From assembly GCF_020179835.1 (NCBI RefSeq), contig NZ_JAIUDA010000001.1:682001-746000 (forward strand): a DNA stretch of 64,000 nucleotides. The letters run 5' to 3'. The notes under the pieces were generated by a model. It was not told where the DNA came from and ran no database searches. It saw nothing but the letters and a program-made list of their open reading frames with translations. How positions within the stretch are numbered: position 1 is the stretch's first letter; the number at the start of each line of letters is the position of its first letter. Source of the DNA: Pantoea sp. alder81 (GTDB taxonomy: Bacteria > Pseudomonadota > Gammaproteobacteria > Enterobacterales > Enterobacteriaceae). Positions 9,351 through 20,135 of this stretch are shown here, piece by piece. A program made the position numbers and the translations under genes.

Positions 9351-10472
9351 ATGAAATCAGGACGCTATATTGGTGTGATGTCCGGCACCAGCCTCGACGG
9401 GGTAGATGTGGTGCTGGCGGTCATTGATGAGCATATGGTGGCGCAGCAGGCCAGCTATTGCCACCCAATGCCGCAGGAGATTCGCCAACAGGTGCTGGCC
9501 ATCTGTCAGGGGCAATCGCTGACCCTGTCACAACTCGGCCAACTGGATACCCGATTGGGCAAGCTGTTTGCAGAAGCGGTGTTGACCCTAATGCAGCGGC
9601 AATCTCTGGAAGCCAGCGACATCATGGCAATAGGTTGCCATGGTCAGACCGTTTGGCATGAACCACAGAGCGACGCGCCGAATACGCTGCAGATTGGTGA
9701 TAGCAATCAGATCGCCGCAGCCACAGGAGTCACAGTGGTGGCCGATTTTAGACGTCGCGACATGGCTTTAGGTGGACAAGGTGCGCCACTGGTTCCCGCG
9801 TTCCATCAGGCGCTACTGATGGACAGCACTGAAAGGCGCATGGTGCTCAATATTGGCGGTATTGCCAATCTGTCGTTGTTGATCCCAGGCCAGCCGGTGC
9901 GTGGCTTTGATACCGGCCCCGGCAATATGCTGATTGATGCGTGGATCTGGCGCCATAAGGGCGTGCCCTATGATAAAGATGCCAGCTGGGCACGCAGTGG
10001 TCAGGTGGTGCCTGCACTGCTTGATGAAATGCTCAACGACCCCTGGTTTGCGCTGCCACCACCCAAAAGTACCGGCCGTGAATATTTCAATCTTGGCTGG
10101 GTTGAGCGCCAACTACAGCGCTTCCCGGCACTGGCACCGCAGGACGTGCAGGCCACACTTAGCGAACTCACTGCACTAACCATTGCTCAGCAAGTTCAGC
10201 TCAACGATGGCTGCGATCGGCTGTTGGTCTGCGGTGGTGGAAGTCGCAATCCGGTGCTGATGGCCCGACTGGCAGCTTATCTGCCGGGAACGGAAGTCGG
10301 GACGACCGATGAAGCCGGGATCAGTGGCGATGATATGGAAGCGTTGGCGTTCGCCTGGCTGGCGTTTCGCACTTTATCCGGTCTGCCTGGTAATTTACCG
10401 GCGGTGACCGGTGCACGAGAAATGAGTGTGTTGGGCGCCATTTATCCGGCGAATGCCCGATTAACACGTTAA
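9351..10472 (+). CDS. anmK: Anhydro-N-acetylmuramic acid kinase
   Basis: A 373-residue kinase of the hexokinase-like fold. The N-terminal phosphate loop [15 protein letters not shown], the acidic [10 protein letters not shown] region, the GGIANLSLL loop and [15 protein letters not shown] are present. It phosphorylates and opens 1,6-anhydro-MurNAc during cell-wall recycling, giving MurNAc-6-phosphate. The order anmK-mliC-pdxH on one strand with gaps of 10-14 bases suggests one transcript. Confidence 0.95.
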   Translation: MKSGRYIGVMSGTSLDGVDVVLAVIDEHMVAQQASYCHPMPQEIRQQVLAICQGQSLTLSQLGQLDTRLGKLFAEAVLTLMQRQSLEASDIMAIGCHGQTVWHEPQSDAPNTLQIGDSNQIAAATGVTVVADFRRRDMALGGQGAPLVPAFHQALLMDSTERRMVLNIGGIANLSLLIPGQPVRGFDTGPGNMLIDAWIWRHKGVPYDKDASWARSGQVVPALLDEMLNDPWFALPPPKSTGREYFNLGWVERQLQRFPALAPQDVQATLSELTALTIAQQVQLNDGCDRLLVCGGGSRNPVLMARLAAYLPGTEVGTTDEAGISGDDMEALAFAWLAFRTLSGLPGNLPAVTGAREMSVLGAIYPANARLTR

Positions 10473-10482
10473 GGAGTGAACG

Positions 10483-10812
10483 ATGAAAAAAATCGCTATG
10501 ATGTTGGGCTGTGCCGTTGCGCTGAGTGGTTGCGGCATGATGCACAAAGAGCAGCCAGCACCCCAGACATTGCGCTACCAGTGCGGCACTTTGCCGTTGA
10601 CGGTGACACTGGATAATCCAAAGCAGCAGGTGAGCTTTATTCTGGATGGTAAACCGCTCACCTTAACGCAAACTGTATCGGCTTCCGGCGCGCGATACAG
10701 CGACGGCACTTATGTCTTCTGGTCGAAAGGCAATGGCGCTTTTGTTGAGCGCAATGACAAAATCGTGATTAATGACTGTGAATTGCAAAATGCGGATGCG
10801 TCCGCCCAGTAA
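10483..10812 (+). CDS. mliC: Membrane-bound lysozyme inhibitor MliC
   Basis: A 109-residue lipoprotein with the lipobox LSGC (Cys18). The mature domain carries the MliC signature: [13 protein letters not shown] near the start, [19 protein letters not shown] with the inhibitory Ser/Lys loop, and a late cysteine (NDCEL) that pairs with the first. It protects peptidoglycan from C-type lysozyme at the outer-membrane face. It lies 10 bases after anmK. Confidence 0.92.
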   Translation: MKKIAMMLGCAVALSGCGMMHKEQPAPQTLRYQCGTLPLTVTLDNPKQQVSFILDGKPLTLTQTVSASGARYSDGTYVFWSKGNGAFVERNDKIVINDCELQNADASAQ

Positions 10813-10826
10813 CGAAGAGAATCAGC

Positions 10827-11483
10827 ATGAGCGACAGTGATAGCTTGCAAAATATTGCCCATTTGCGTCGTGAGTACACCCGCGGCGGACTGAGACGTAA
10901 CGATCTGCCAGACAATCCGCTGGCGCTGTTTGAACATTGGCTCAGGCAGGCGTGCGATGCGCAATTGCCTGATCCCACAGCGATGACCGTCGCCACCGTG
11001 GACAGCAGCGGTCAGCCTTATCAGCGCATCGTGTTGCTGAAGCATTATGATGAGCAAGGTATGGTGTTTTACACCAACCTTGGCAGCCGTAAGGCGCTGC
11101 AACTGGCCGATAACCCGCGCATCTCGCTTCACTTCCCGTGGCACTTCCTTGAGCGTCAGGTGATGGTGCTGGGTGAAGTTGAGAAACTGACGCCACTGGA
11201 AGTATTGAAATACTTCAGCAGCCGTCCGCGTGACAGCCAGATTGGTGCCTGGGTGTCGAAGCAATCGAGCCGTATTTCGGCGCGCGGCGTGCTGGAGGGC
11301 AAGTTCCTTGAACTGAAGCAGAAATTCCAGCAAGGCGAAGTGCCTTTACCCAGTTTCTGGGGCGGATATCGCGTCAAATTCCACACCGTGGAGTTCTGGC
11401 AGGGCGGCGAGCATCGTCTGCACGATCGCTTCCTCTATCAACGTGAAGCCGATGGCTGGACGATTGACCGTTTAGCCCCGTAA
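10827..11483 (+). CDS. pdxH: Pyridoxamine 5'-phosphate oxidase
   Basis: A 218-residue FMN flavoenzyme, the same length as E. coli PdxH. Conserved segments include [61 protein letters not shown] and the C-terminal [10 protein letters not shown]...WTIDRLAP. It oxidises pyridoxine- and pyridoxamine-5'-phosphate to pyridoxal 5'-phosphate. It is close to pdxY, which supplies the same pathway by salvage. Confidence 0.97.
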   Translation: MSDSDSLQNIAHLRREYTRGGLRRNDLPDNPLALFEHWLRQACDAQLPDPTAMTVATVDSSGQPYQRIVLLKHYDEQGMVFYTNLGSRKALQLADNPRISLHFPWHFLERQVMVLGEVEKLTPLEVLKYFSSRPRDSQIGAWVSKQSSRISARGVLEGKFLELKQKFQQGEVPLPSFWGGYRVKFHTVEFWQGGEHRLHDRFLYQREADGWTIDRLAP

Positions 11484-11622
11484 AACTGCGTTTTACCCCC
11501 TTTCAACGCTGGCGCAGTTGGCGTCAGCGCTTTATGCTATAGCCCTCTTTTTTTTCGTATCCGCATCTCAGCGGAAAGCTGTGTACCAGCCTAGGTGCAG
11601 TCTGATCAATTTGGAGTCAGTG

Positions 11623-12897
11623 ATGACCAGCAGTAACCTGATACAACAATTGCAAGAAAGGGGCTTAGTCGCCCAGGTAACGGACGAGGAAGCGTTAGCA
11701 GAGCGACTGGCGCAAGGGCCAATTGCACTCTATTGCGGCTTCGATCCGACCGCTGATAGCTTGCACTTGGGCCATCTGGTGCCGCTGCTCTGCCTGAAAC
11801 GTTTTCAGGACGCCGGACACAAGCCGGTCGCGCTGGTGGGTGGTGCCACCGGTCTGATTGGCGATCCCAGCTTTAAAGCAGCAGAACGTAAACTCAACAC
11901 CGCTGATACCGTGGGCGAGTGGGTCGAGAAGATCCGCAACCAGGTGGCGCCTTTCCTTAGCTTCGATTGCGGTGACAACAGCGCCATTGCGGCCAATAAC
12001 TACGACTGGTTCGGCGGCATGAACGTGCTGACCTTCCTGCGCGATATTGGCAAGCACTTCTCGGTGAACCAGATGATTAACCGCGAAGCGGTGAAGCAGC
12101 GTCTGAATCGTGAAGATCAGGGTATCTCCTACACCGAATTCTCCTACAACCTATTGCAGGGTTATGACTTCGCGGAGCTGAACAAGCGTCACGATGTGGT
12201 GCTGCAGATTGGTGGTTCCGATCAGTGGGGCAACATCACTTCAGGTATCGACCTAACGCGTCGCCTGCATCAGCAGCAAGCGTGGGGCTTGACCGTTCCG
12301 TTGATCACCAAATCAGACGGTACCAAATTCGGTAAAACCGAAGGTGGCGCAGTCTGGCTTGATGCGAAGAAAACCAGCCCGTACAAGTTCTACCAGTTCT
12401 GGATCAACACGGCCGATGCTGACGTGTATCGCTTCCTGAAGTTCTTCACCTTTATGAGCATTGAAGAGATCAATGCGCTGGAAGAGGAAGACAAGAACAG
12501 CGGTAAGGCGCCACGTGCGCAGTATGTGCTGGCAGAGTTAGTTACCCGTCTGGTGCACGGCGAAGCGGGTCTGACCGCGGCAAAACGTATCACCGACAGC
12601 CTGTTCTCAGGCAGCCTGACCGAAATGACCGAAGCGGACTTCGAGCAGTTGGCGCAGGATGGTATGCCGGTGATTAACCTGAATGCGGAAGACGATCTGC
12701 AGCAGGCGCTGGTGGCCGCTGAACTGGTGCCGTCTCGTGGCCAGGCGCGTACCATGATCGGTTCTAACGCCGTGTCGCTTAACGGTGAAAAACAATCTGA
12801 CGCCGAGTATCGTTTCAGCGACAGCGACAAACTGTTTGGTCGCTTCACGCTGTTGCGTCGCGGTAAAAAACACTACTGCCTGATTAACTGGCAGTAA
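11623..12897 (+). CDS. tyrS: Tyrosyl-tRNA synthetase
   Basis: With the ATG at 11623 the protein has 424 residues, exactly the E. coli length. The frame stays open upstream to 11518 but the extra part is not protein-like and TTGGAG (11611-11616) precedes 11623. The class I signature appears as LHLGHLVP and the second as KFGKT. An S4-type RNA-binding domain occupies about the last 75 residues ([18 protein letters not shown]). It charges tRNA-Tyr. A terminator follows at 12905. Confidence 0.97.
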   Translation: MTSSNLIQQLQERGLVAQVTDEEALAERLAQGPIALYCGFDPTADSLHLGHLVPLLCLKRFQDAGHKPVALVGGATGLIGDPSFKAAERKLNTADTVGEWVEKIRNQVAPFLSFDCGDNSAIAANNYDWFGGMNVLTFLRDIGKHFSVNQMINREAVKQRLNREDQGISYTEFSYNLLQGYDFAELNKRHDVVLQIGGSDQWGNITSGIDLTRRLHQQQAWGLTVPLITKSDGTKFGKTEGGAVWLDAKKTSPYKFYQFWINTADADVYRFLKFFTFMSIEEINALEEEDKNSGKAPRAQYVLAELVTRLVHGEAGLTAAKRITDSLFSGSLTEMTEADFEQLAQDGMPVINLNAEDDLQQALVAAELVPSRGQARTMIGSNAVSLNGEKQSDAEYRFSDSDKLFGRFTLLRRGKKHYCLINWQ

Positions 12898-12904
12898 GGT
12901 TCGA

Positions 12905-12927
12905 GGGCCGGTTTCCGGCCCTTTTTT
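12905..12927 (+). terminator. Terminator of tyrS
   Basis: GGGCCG-GTTTC-CGGCCC followed by a run of six T. It separates tyrS from pdxY, although pdxY follows by only 38 bases. Confidence 0.92.
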
Positions 12928-12965
12928 ATGGCAAGGCAGTACAGGGCAATCAGTACAGGGCAATA

Positions 12966-13826
12966 ATGAAAAATATCCTCGCAATCCAGTCTCATGTGGT
13001 TTACGGCCACGCTGGTAACAGCGCCGCCGAATTCCCAATGCGTCGTATGGGCGCAAACGTTTGGCCGTTGAACACCGTACAGTTCTCTAACCATACGCAG
13101 TACGGTCACTGGACCGGCACTGTGATGCCCGCTACGCATCTGACCGACATCGTCAAAGGCATTGCGGCGATTGACCGTCTGAAGACCTGTGATGCGGTGC
13201 TGAGCGGCTATTTAGGGTCTGCAGAGCAGGGCGAGCAGATTCTGGAGATCGTGCGTCAGGTGAAAGCCGCCAATCCGAACGCGTGGTTCTTCTGCGATCC
13301 GGTGATGGGCCATCCTGAGAAGGGCTGCATCGTGGCGCCCGGCGTCGCGGAATTCCATTGCAAGATGGCGATGCCGGCCAGCGATATCATCGCCCCGAAC
13401 TTGCTGGAGCTGGAAATGCTCAGCGGTCACGAAGTGTCTAACGTGGAGCAGGCGGTGGTTGCCGCCCGTGCCTTAGTCGCGCAGGGCCCCAAAGTGGTGC
13501 TGGTGAAGCATCTGGCGCGTGCCGGACGCCGCAGCGATCGCTTTGAAATGCTGCTGGTCACCGCTGACGAGTGCTGGCACATCAGCCGTCCGCTGGTGGA
13601 TTTCGGGGTACGTCAGCCAGTAGGCGTCGGCGATCTCACCAGTGGTTTACTGCTGGTCGATCTGCTTCATGGTAAATCGTTGCAGGATGCGCTGGAGCAC
13701 GTTACCGCCGCAGTGTATGAAGTGATGCTGAAAACCCATGAGATGGGCGAGTATGAGCTGCAACTGGTGGCGGCACAGGACGCGATTGCGCAACCGACTC
13801 AGCATTTTGCTGCTGAGAAGCTGTAA
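12966..13826 (+). CDS. pdxY: Pyridoxal kinase PdxY
   Basis: A 286-residue ribokinase-fold salvage kinase (E. coli 287). The N-terminus [18 protein letters not shown] and the [17 protein letters not shown] stretch are typical. The anion-hole region reads [14 protein letters not shown], where the aspartate of VGVGD is the catalytic base. It phosphorylates pyridoxal to PLP. The start ATG follows a weak purine-rich stretch, and the 38-base gap to the tyrS terminator must hold any own promoter. Confidence 0.95.
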   Translation: MKNILAIQSHVVYGHAGNSAAEFPMRRMGANVWPLNTVQFSNHTQYGHWTGTVMPATHLTDIVKGIAAIDRLKTCDAVLSGYLGSAEQGEQILEIVRQVKAANPNAWFFCDPVMGHPEKGCIVAPGVAEFHCKMAMPASDIIAPNLLELEMLSGHEVSNVEQAVVAARALVAQGPKVVLVKHLARAGRRSDRFEMLLVTADECWHISRPLVDFGVRQPVGVGDLTSGLLLVDLLHGKSLQDALEHVTAAVYEVMLKTHEMGEYELQLVAAQDAIAQPTQHFAAEKL

Positions 13827-13837
13827 CAGCTGCGAAA

Positions 13838-13867
13838 TCTGCAGGCAACCACCCGGTGGCCTGCAGA
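13838..13867 (+). terminator. Stem-loop after pdxY
   Basis: A perfect 9-bp inverted repeat (TCTGCAGGC and GCCTGCAGA) starting 11 bases after the pdxY stop. No T-run follows, so it may protect the 3' end or be a weak terminator. Confidence 0.5.
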
Positions 13868-13872
13868 CACAA

Positions 13873-13899
13873 TGCAAAACAGGCGCACAGTGTGCGCCT
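13873..13899 (-). terminator. Terminator of the glutathione transferase gene
   Basis: AGGCGCAC-AGT-GTGCGCCT at 13881-13899; read leftward it is followed by TGTTTT, which fits a terminator for the leftward gene ending at 13908. Confidence 0.75.
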
Positions 13900-13907
13900 G
13901 AATCGTC

Positions 13908-14516
13908 TTAAACCAAACCTTCCGCCTTCAACGCTGCCTGCACCGCCGGGCGTTCCGCGACGCGATCAAACCAAGCTTCAAGCGCCGTTAACCCGCTCAA
14001 ATCCAGCTTGATGGCTTTTGCCCAGCGTGTGACCACGAACAGATAGACATCGGCCACGGTATAACGCAGGCCCATCAGCCACTGCTTGTCTTGCAGCGCT
14101 TCATTTACCGCCTGATATTTCTTCTCTAACTGCGCTCGCACAATCGCTTTGTACTCTTCCGGTGTGTCCGGGCGGAACAGCGGAGAAAAGGTTTTGTGCA
14201 GTTCACTGCTGACAAAGCTCAGCCATTCAATGGTGTGGTAGCGCGTCAGGCTGCCGGTCGGTGCCAGCAAATTGCGGTCTGGCTTCAGATCCGCCAGATA
14301 CTGCACAATGGCAACGCCCTCGGTCAACAAGCTGCCGTCATCAAATTGCAGCGCGGGAACCTGTCCTTTGGGGTTAATTTGCCAGTAATCTTCTCCCTGC
14401 TCGGTGACCTTTTTCTGCAGATCGACATTGACCTGGGTAAAGTCCAGCCCGCATTCAAGCGCAACAATATGCGGTGATAGCGAACAGGCACCGGGCTTGC
14501 AATAGAGTTTCATCAT
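13908..14516 (-). CDS. gstA: Glutathione S-transferase GstA
   Basis: A 202-residue beta-class glutathione transferase (E. coli GstA is 201). The thioredoxin-like N-terminus has [13 protein letters not shown] with the catalytic-site cysteine, the cis-Pro segment [10 protein letters not shown] and the glutathione-binding [13 protein letters not shown]. The all-helical C-terminal domain carries the [13 protein letters not shown] motif. Two adjacent ATG codons both lie within reach of AGGAG, so the start may be 14516 or 14513. E. coli has gst next to pdxY as well. Confidence 0.95.
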   Translation of the reverse strand: MMKLYCKPGACSLSPHIVALECGLDFTQVNVDLQKKVTEQGEDYWQINPKGQVPALQFDDGSLLTEGVAIVQYLADLKPDRNLLAPTGSLTRYHTIEWLSFVSSELHKTFSPLFRPDTPEEYKAIVRAQLEKKYQAVNEALQDKQWLMGLRYTVADVYLFVVTRWAKAIKLDLSGLTALEAWFDRVAERPAVQAALKAEGLV

Positions 14517-14587
14517 GGCTTCTCCTGGAAGTGTGGTTGTGATCGAATTAGCATAAATCTGCGAAAATAATTTACCAGTGACCGCGA

Positions 14588-15496
14588 TCAGGAATTACGG
14601 TCCGCTTTTAACTTTTCTGGAGCAAAACAAGGAAGCGAAGGCAATTGTTCCAGCGCATAGTCCCAGAACTGCCGCACCTTGGGTGTCATGTTCTTAACCC
14701 GCTGTGTGACCAGCTGTACCGGCAATGGGGCAGGTTCCCACTCGGGTAATAGACGGATCAGTTTGCCATCACGAATATCATCCAGCACCTGGTACGACAG
14801 CAAACGACCAATCCCCTGGCCACCCCGCAGCGTTTCCAGCTGGCTTTCAATATCGTTAACGCGCAGACGTGGCAAAATGCGCACGCGTAAATCCTGCGCA
14901 AAGCGCCACTCTCTTGTGTGGCGTAAGCTGGTGATCACGGTATGTTGCTGGAGCTCTGTTGGATGTGCAGGCGCACCCGCAAGCCTGAGATATTCTGGGC
15001 TCGCCACCAATGTCGAACGCACGCTGCCCACTTTACGTGCCACCATTGAGGAATCCTGTAATTCTCCAATGCGCAGCGCGATATCCAGTCCGTTTTCTAT
15101 CAAATCCTGATAGCTGTCGCTCAATACCACTTCGATCTGCATCTCAGGATGCTGCTGCAAAAAGGCATTGACCAGCGGCATGATATGGCGTCGACCAAAA
15201 GGCACGGGCGCAGTGATACGCAGCAACCCCTGCAGGCCACTGTGATGCGCGCTGTCCAGCGCGTGCTGATAATCACCTAATATTTGCTGCGCACGTTCAA
15301 ACAGCTGCCAGCCGGCTTCTGTCGGCGCGAGTTGACGCGTGGTGCGTTCAATCAGGGTGGTGCCGAGACGGGATTCGAGTGCGTTTAACGATCGTGTGAT
15401 GACCGGTGGGGATCGCTGTAGCAGACGTGCGGCGCCGGCCAGGCTGCCTTGCTGAACCACCGCGACAAATACCTGCAGCTCTTCGAATCGGTCCAT
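14588..15496 (-). CDS. LysR-family transcriptional regulator
   Basis: A 302-residue regulator with the LysR winged HTH at residues 1-60 ([45 protein letters not shown]) and a periplasmic-binding-protein-like effector domain (about 90-290). The effector domain resembles the CrgA/DsdC-like group of LysR proteins with a [16 protein letters not shown] segment. It lies upstream of gstA in the same direction (71-base gap) and is not in the E. coli order between gstA and dtpA. The target genes cannot be told from the sequence; gstA is a candidate. Confidence 0.88.
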   Translation of the reverse strand: MDRFEELQVFVAVVQQGSLAGAARLLQRSPPVITRSLNALESRLGTTLIERTTRQLAPTEAGWQLFERAQQILGDYQHALDSAHHSGLQGLLRITAPVPFGRRHIMPLVNAFLQQHPEMQIEVVLSDSYQDLIENGLDIALRIGELQDSSMVARKVGSVRSTLVASPEYLRLAGAPAHPTELQQHTVITSLRHTREWRFAQDLRVRILPRLRVNDIESQLETLRGGQGIGRLLSYQVLDDIRDGKLIRLLPEWEPAPLPVQLVTQRVKNMTPKVRQFWDYALEQLPSLPCFAPEKLKADRNS

Positions 15497-15610
15497 GATA
15501 ATTACCGCTTGATAAACAAGAAGCCGTCATCATGCGGGTAAGTGGATTAAAAGCGAAGCTTTGGCAGCAGGAAACGTTAAACCGGTGTGAATAAATGAGT
15601 AACAGGAAAT

Positions 15611-15636
15611 AAAAAAGCCGGGCATTTGCCCGGCTT
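15611..15636 (-). terminator. Terminator of dtpA
   Basis: AAGCCGGGC-ATTT-GCCCGGCTT (15615-15636); read leftward it is followed by a run of six U. It sits 17 bases beyond the dtpA stop. Confidence 0.93.
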
Positions 15637-15652
15637 GTTCACATCACCTTCA

Positions 15653-17161
15653 TTACTGATTCGCGTTAGCGCTTTTCAGTTCAGGCTGTGGAGCATCACT
15701 CTGCGTCATACGGTTCAGCAGTGGCGCGGTGATCAGCATCAGGATAGCGATCACGCCGGTAGCAATACCAATCTGCTGGAACACATGGCTGTAAACTTCC
15801 AGTGAGGCATGGGGATCGGTCACATCACTCGGCACGGCCATCAGGTTAGCCACTTTACCGGCAATCATTGCGGCACCCGCAGTGGTCAGGAACCACGAAC
15901 CCATGATGAAGCCCATCAGACGCTGTGGGACTAACTGAGCCACCATCGCCAGGCCGAGACCAGAAATCATCAGTTCGCCCACACTCTGCAGTGCATAGCT
16001 GATGATCAGCCAGTTCACAGAGACAATACCGGCATCGTTAGCGAATTTGGCACCAAATGGCAGCACCAGGAACGCGGCAGAGCACAGCACCATACCGATG
16101 GCGAATTTGTGCGGCATAGGCAGTTTGTCGCCCAGCTTGTTATACACCGCGGCCAGAATCGGGCTAGCCAGCATGATCCAGAACGGGTTCAGCGCCTGGA
16201 ACTGTTCGGGTTCGAAAGTGATGCCCAGAATGGCATGCTCAACGTTACGAATGGCAAAGAAGTTGAGTGAGGTTGGCATCTGCATGTAGAGCACAAAGAA
16301 CACAATCGCTTCGACCATCAGCAGGAAGGCCACGATCATTTTACGACGAGCCGCACCCTGCAGCGCAAAAGCTTCTTTCGCAAACACCAGCACGATACCG
16401 ATGGCAATCACGCCCAGCGCAATGCGAGCGATGGTTTGGTGATGTAACAGCCAGGCCGCGATCGCCACCAGAGCCACTACACCCACCAGCGTCATCAGCA
16501 ATTTGCTGACGTTCAGCGGTGCAAAGTCAGGTTTAGAGCCGTAGTTTTTCACCAGGCGCTGGCAGAACAGGAAGTTCAGTAAGGTAATCACCAGACCCAC
16601 TACGGAGAGCGAGAAAGCAGCGCCCCAGCCGTAATGTGCAGCCAGCCACGGTGTCAGCATCATCGAGAACAGTGAACCGATGTTGATCGACATGTAGAAC
16701 ATGGTGAAAGCACCGTCGATGCGCGGATCATCTTTCTCGTAGCAGGTAGACAGCAAAGAAGAGGGGTTGGCTTTAAACAAGCCACTGCCCACGGCAATGG
16801 TCGCCATGCCAACGTACACCATCGCGGTATCGTGGCCTGAGAAGGCGATCAGTGCATAACCGAGAGCCAGCACGATCACGCCGAGCACAATCACGCGTTT
16901 GGTGCCCAATACTTTATCGCCCAGCCAGCCGCCAATCGCGACCATGCCGTAGACCAGGGCGCTGAACGAGGTGAACAGGGTAATGGAGTCCGCTTCGGAC
17001 ATCCCCAGCTGTTTCACCAGGTAAACGGCCATGATGGCTTGCAGACCGTAGTAGCCGAAACGCTCCCACAGTTCGATGGAGAAAATCAGATAAAACGCTT
17101 TCGGTTGCTTGAACGCGTTGAGGCTTACTGCCTCGTCAGTGTGTTTGTTTGCAGTTGACAC
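15653..17161 (-). CDS. dtpA: Di/tripeptide:H+ symporter DtpA (TppB, POT family)
   Basis: A 502-residue inner-membrane transporter with about 14 helices. The POT motif ExxERFxYYG is present as [20 protein letters not shown], along with [15 protein letters not shown] in helix 5 (second POT signature). It imports di- and tripeptides using the proton gradient. The neighbour relationship to gstA and nth is as in E. coli. It is monocistronic: a terminator follows and a long AT-rich region precedes it. Confidence 0.94.
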   Translation of the reverse strand: MSTANKHTDEAVSLNAFKQPKAFYLIFSIELWERFGYYGLQAIMAVYLVKQLGMSEADSITLFTSFSALVYGMVAIGGWLGDKVLGTKRVIVLGVIVLALGYALIAFSGHDTAMVYVGMATIAVGSGLFKANPSSLLSTCYEKDDPRIDGAFTMFYMSINIGSLFSMMLTPWLAAHYGWGAAFSLSVVGLVITLLNFLFCQRLVKNYGSKPDFAPLNVSKLLMTLVGVVALVAIAAWLLHHQTIARIALGVIAIGIVLVFAKEAFALQGAARRKMIVAFLLMVEAIVFFVLYMQMPTSLNFFAIRNVEHAILGITFEPEQFQALNPFWIMLASPILAAVYNKLGDKLPMPHKFAIGMVLCSAAFLVLPFGAKFANDAGIVSVNWLIISYALQSVGELMISGLGLAMVAQLVPQRLMGFIMGSWFLTTAGAAMIAGKVANLMAVPSDVTDPHASLEVYSHVFQQIGIATGVIAILMLITAPLLNRMTQSDAPQPELKSANANQ

Positions 17162-17813
17162 GTGTACCTCAGTTTATACATAGCCTGTTTTACGACAGGA
17201 ATTAAGTCTGCGTCGGGCTGAGCAATCCCGCGCAACATTGTTATTAGAAAGGAAAAACGGCGCCTAATTTGGCTGAATCAGGCCATCAGGGCAAGCATTT
17301 TTTGCACGCTGAAATACTTGTAACAGGTAGGGTTAATGCCGTTATAAGAAGTTGTAAATCAGTGTTAAATATTGCTGGGTGGCATTATATCAGAATAATC
17401 GTACTAACTGGAGATCCTGAAGATCATTTTCCTGATATAAACTCCTTAAGGCGTATTTTACAGAATATAACGCTGTAGATGATTATTTATACCAATATAA
17501 AGCTTGCGGTTGCACACTTACTAAGCACAATTGCTTGATTGTTGAGCGTAATGGGCGGGTTGAAGTTTCCAATAGGCTAATTTGTTGATCCTGCGCACAA
17601 AATTACGAATTAATAAAATCCGTAAAAGAAGTAAACGATTGCGCGGTCGACGTCTGTCGAGTTAATCACCATTAAGGGCAGTTTTTAACCGCATAAAATG
17701 CAGGCTTTAACCACAATGCTCGCAAGCGAAAGTGAGTGATCTTGCGCGGAAATGCGCTTAGACAGGTCGTGATGTTTGCTGTAACCTCGTTTTTTCCCTA
17801 AAAGGACGTAGCC
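17162..17813. other. Long AT-rich intergenic region between dtpA and the amidotransferase gene
   Basis: About 650 bases between two divergent genes. It must contain the dtpA promoter near its left end and the promoter of the 17814 gene at its right end. It is clearly more AT-rich than its surroundings, and the only open frame (17269-17478, 69 codons) has no recognisable sequence or ribosome-binding site. A short imperfect stem (CGCAAG/CTTGCG near 17722-17747) is visible. I see no RNA gene or repeat. Confidence 0.6.
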
Positions 17814-18503
17814 ATGACGCAGTCAGTTCGTGTCGCCCTTGTTGGCGATTACCGTGCCAATGCCGTTGCACATCAAGCCATTCCTCCTGCTGTACAGTTT
17901 GCCGCAAAATCCCTCTCGCTAGACGTTACCGCCGACTGGATCGCCACTCCTGATATCCATCAACATAACTGGAACGATTACGATGCCATCTGGGTTGTGC
18001 CAGGCAGCCCGTATCTGAACGACGAAGGTGTCTTTGCAACGATCCGCTGGGCGCGTGAAAACCACAAACCTTTCCTGGGTTCGTGTGGCGGTTTCCAGTA
18101 TGCGGTGGTGGAGTACGCTCGCAATGTGCTGGGTTGGGAAGATGCCGGACATGCGGAAACGGATGAAGGTGGGCGCTGGGTGATTGCCCCGCTAGCCTGT
18201 TCGCTGGTGGAACAGCGTGGCACGGTGACATTCGAAGCGGGCTCACGCATTGCGCAGGCCTACGGCGCGCTCGAAAGTAATGAAGGCTATCACTGCAATT
18301 TCGGCGTGAATCCAGAATTTAGCGCCGCGCTGGCGACCAATAATCTGAAGATTACCTCGTGGGATTTGGATCAGGATGTCCGTGGCGTTGAACTGACCGA
18401 TCATCCGTTCTTTGTTGCGACGCTGTTTCAGTCAGAGCGAGCGGCGCTGCAAAATCGACTATCCCCGCTGGTGGTCGCCTGGCTGCAGGCCGCGGCCAAA
18501 TAA
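17814..18503 (+). CDS. Class I glutamine amidotransferase-like protein (CTP synthase C-terminal-related)
   Basis: A 229-residue stand-alone glutaminase-type domain. The nucleophile elbow reads PFLGSCGGFQYAVVEYARNVLG with Cys91, and the late ESNEGYHCNFGVN supplies a histidine. This matches the family related to the C-terminal half of CTP synthase; some members of it are annotated as selenoproteins, but here the codon is an ordinary TGT. No synthetase partner is next to it, so the substrate is unknown. AAAGGACG precedes the ATG. It is absent from this place in E. coli. Confidence 0.8.
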   Translation: MTQSVRVALVGDYRANAVAHQAIPPAVQFAAKSLSLDVTADWIATPDIHQHNWNDYDAIWVVPGSPYLNDEGVFATIRWARENHKPFLGSCGGFQYAVVEYARNVLGWEDAGHAETDEGGRWVIAPLACSLVEQRGTVTFEAGSRIAQAYGALESNEGYHCNFGVNPEFSAALATNNLKITSWDLDQDVRGVELTDHPFFVATLFQSERAALQNRLSPLVVAWLQAAAK

Positions 18504-18535
18504 TAGATTGAACAGAGAGGCTGCTTTGCCTCTCT

Positions 18536-19495
18536 TCACTTGTCCAGACATAGCAGGGGTTTACGCGCACGACCCGACTGGTGATAACTTTCGATAGCCG
18601 CGCGCCACTCGCTCAATGGGAAAATGTCGACCTCACCACACTCGCTGTCACGCAGCAGCGGCCAGACTTCTGAGAAAAGCTGTTGCCACTGTGCCGCGTC
18701 AATATCGCCCAAAGTGTGCCGTACATGAAACCAGCGCAGTGCCGGACGAGCGGCGTTAACGCGCACCGGCGTGCCGCTTAGGACGCCATAAGCCACAAAG
18801 TGCGCGTGCTCAGGCAGCGCCTGCCAGATGTATTGTCCCGTTTCGCCTCCCACCGCATCAAACACGATGTCTGTTTGCGCACTTACTGCACCCATCGCTT
18901 CCCATTCGGTGTCCTGCAATGCCGTCAGGCCCAGAGCTTGCAACCGCTCTGCATGCGCTGACGACCGATACACCACCACCACACGTTGTGCACCGTGCAG
19001 GTGGGCCCACTGGGCCAGCAAAAGCGCGCACGCGGATCCACCGGCAGTGATGAGTACGTTTTTACCGCTGACCGGCCATTGCTGCAGCATCAGCCAGGCG
19101 GCCAGCGGGTTGATATAAGCGCGTGCGGCCAGCGTACTCACGATATCGTCCGGAACCGGAACGGCGAGTTGTGGATCGATATCAACATAACGTTGCCAGC
19201 AGCCCACGCCACGCAGCGGCAAGACGCGTTGGCCTACCCGATGCTGTAAAGAGGGAGGTGCGGCGATCACGGTGCCCACACCTTCGTAGCCGGCTATCTG
19301 CGGAGGTGCCACACGATGACGATAAGCACCGGTAATCGGGATCAGGTCAGACGCGTTAATCGGCGCATAGTGCATTTGCACACGCAGCATGTCAGCGGGA
19401 CGTGGGTTTAAAGAGGAGGATTCCAGCGTCAGCACATCTACAGGATCGCCAAACTGCCGATACAAGAGCGCGAGATTGCGACCGGCTATCGGCAT
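18536..19495 (-). CDS. Zinc-independent MDR-family oxidoreductase (quinone reductase-like)
   Basis: A 319-residue medium-chain dehydrogenase/reductase. The N-terminal GroES-like domain has NASDLIPITGAYRHR and PPQIAGYEGVGTV, without the catalytic zinc ligands of alcohol dehydrogenases. The Rossmann part has GKNVLITAGGSACALLLAQWAHLHGA and DIVFDAVGG for NADPH. Such proteins reduce enoyl thioesters or quinones (trans-2-enoyl-CoA reductase-like). The start MPIAGRNLALLY at 19495 lies only 4 bases after the nth stop, so it is probably translated with nth; the upstream 15 codons would overlap nth. Confidence 0.82.
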   Translation of the reverse strand: MPIAGRNLALLYRQFGDPVDVLTLESSSLNPRPADMLRVQMHYAPINASDLIPITGAYRHRVAPPQIAGYEGVGTVIAAPPSLQHRVGQRVLPLRGVGCWQRYVDIDPQLAVPVPDDIVSTLAARAYINPLAAWLMLQQWPVSGKNVLITAGGSACALLLAQWAHLHGAQRVVVVYRSSAHAERLQALGLTALQDTEWEAMGAVSAQTDIVFDAVGGETGQYIWQALPEHAHFVAYGVLSGTPVRVNAARPALRWFHVRHTLGDIDAAQWQQLFSEVWPLLRDSECGEVDIFPLSEWRAAIESYHQSGRARKPLLCLDK

Positions 19496-19499
19496 GGAC

Positions 19500-20135
19500 T
19501 CAGACTTCGGTTTTGGCGTCGAACTCACACAGATCTTCAATCAGGCAGGAGCCACAGCGCGGTTTACGTGCTACGCAGGTATAGCGGCCGTGCAAGATCA
19601 ACCAATGGTGGCAATCGACTTTAAAGGCGGAAGGCACCACTTTAATCAGCTTATCTTCGACTTCTTCAACATTTTTGCCGGGCGCGAAGCGGGTGCGATT
19701 GCTGACGCGGAAGATATGCGTATCCACCGCAATGGTCGGCCAGCCAAAGGCGGTATTCAACACTACGTTGGCGGTCTTGCGTCCGACACCGGGCAGGGCT
19801 TCTAGTGCTGCCCGATCTTCGGGGACTTCACCGCCATGCTGCTCGATAAGCATGCGGCAGGTTTTGATCACATTCTCTGCCTTGCTGTTAAACAGGCCGA
19901 TGGTCTTGATGTACTCCTTCACGCCATCCACGCCTAACGCCAGAATCGCGGCAGGGGTATTGGCCACCGGATAGAGCTTAGCGGTGGCCTTGTTGACGCT
20001 GACATCCGTCGATTGTGCGGAGAGCAGAACCGCAATCAGCAGTTCAAAGGGTGAGCTAAAGTTCAGTTCCGTAGTGGGATGCGGGTTGTCATCACGCAGA
20101 CGCGTGAGAATTTCCAGTCGCTTATCCTTGTTCAC
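19500..20135 (-). CDS. nth: Endonuclease III
   Basis: A 211-residue DNA glycosylase/AP lyase, the E. coli length. The helix-hairpin-helix [14 protein letters not shown] carries the catalytic lysine, VDTHIFRV contains the catalytic aspartate, and the C-terminal cluster loop [19 protein letters not shown] holds the [4Fe-4S] cluster with four cysteines. It removes oxidised pyrimidines. The start is a GTG that overlaps the rsxE stop by 4 bases (GTGA), so it is coupled to the rsx operon as in E. coli. Confidence 0.97.
   Translation of the reverse strand: MNKDKRLEILTRLRDDNPHPTTELNFSSPFELLIAVLLSAQSTDVSVNKATAKLYPVANTPAAILALGVDGVKEYIKTIGLFNSKAENVIKTCRMLIEQHGGEVPEDRAALEALPGVGRKTANVVLNTAFGWPTIAVDTHIFRVSNRTRFAPGKNVEEVEDKLIKVVPSAFKVDCHHWLILHGRYTCVARKPRCGSCLIEDLCEFDAKTEV

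Noticed and set aside
17269-17478. A 69-codon frame in the long gap before the amidotransferase gene
   Set aside because: No recognisable sequence and no ribosome-binding site; chance opening in AT-rich DNA.
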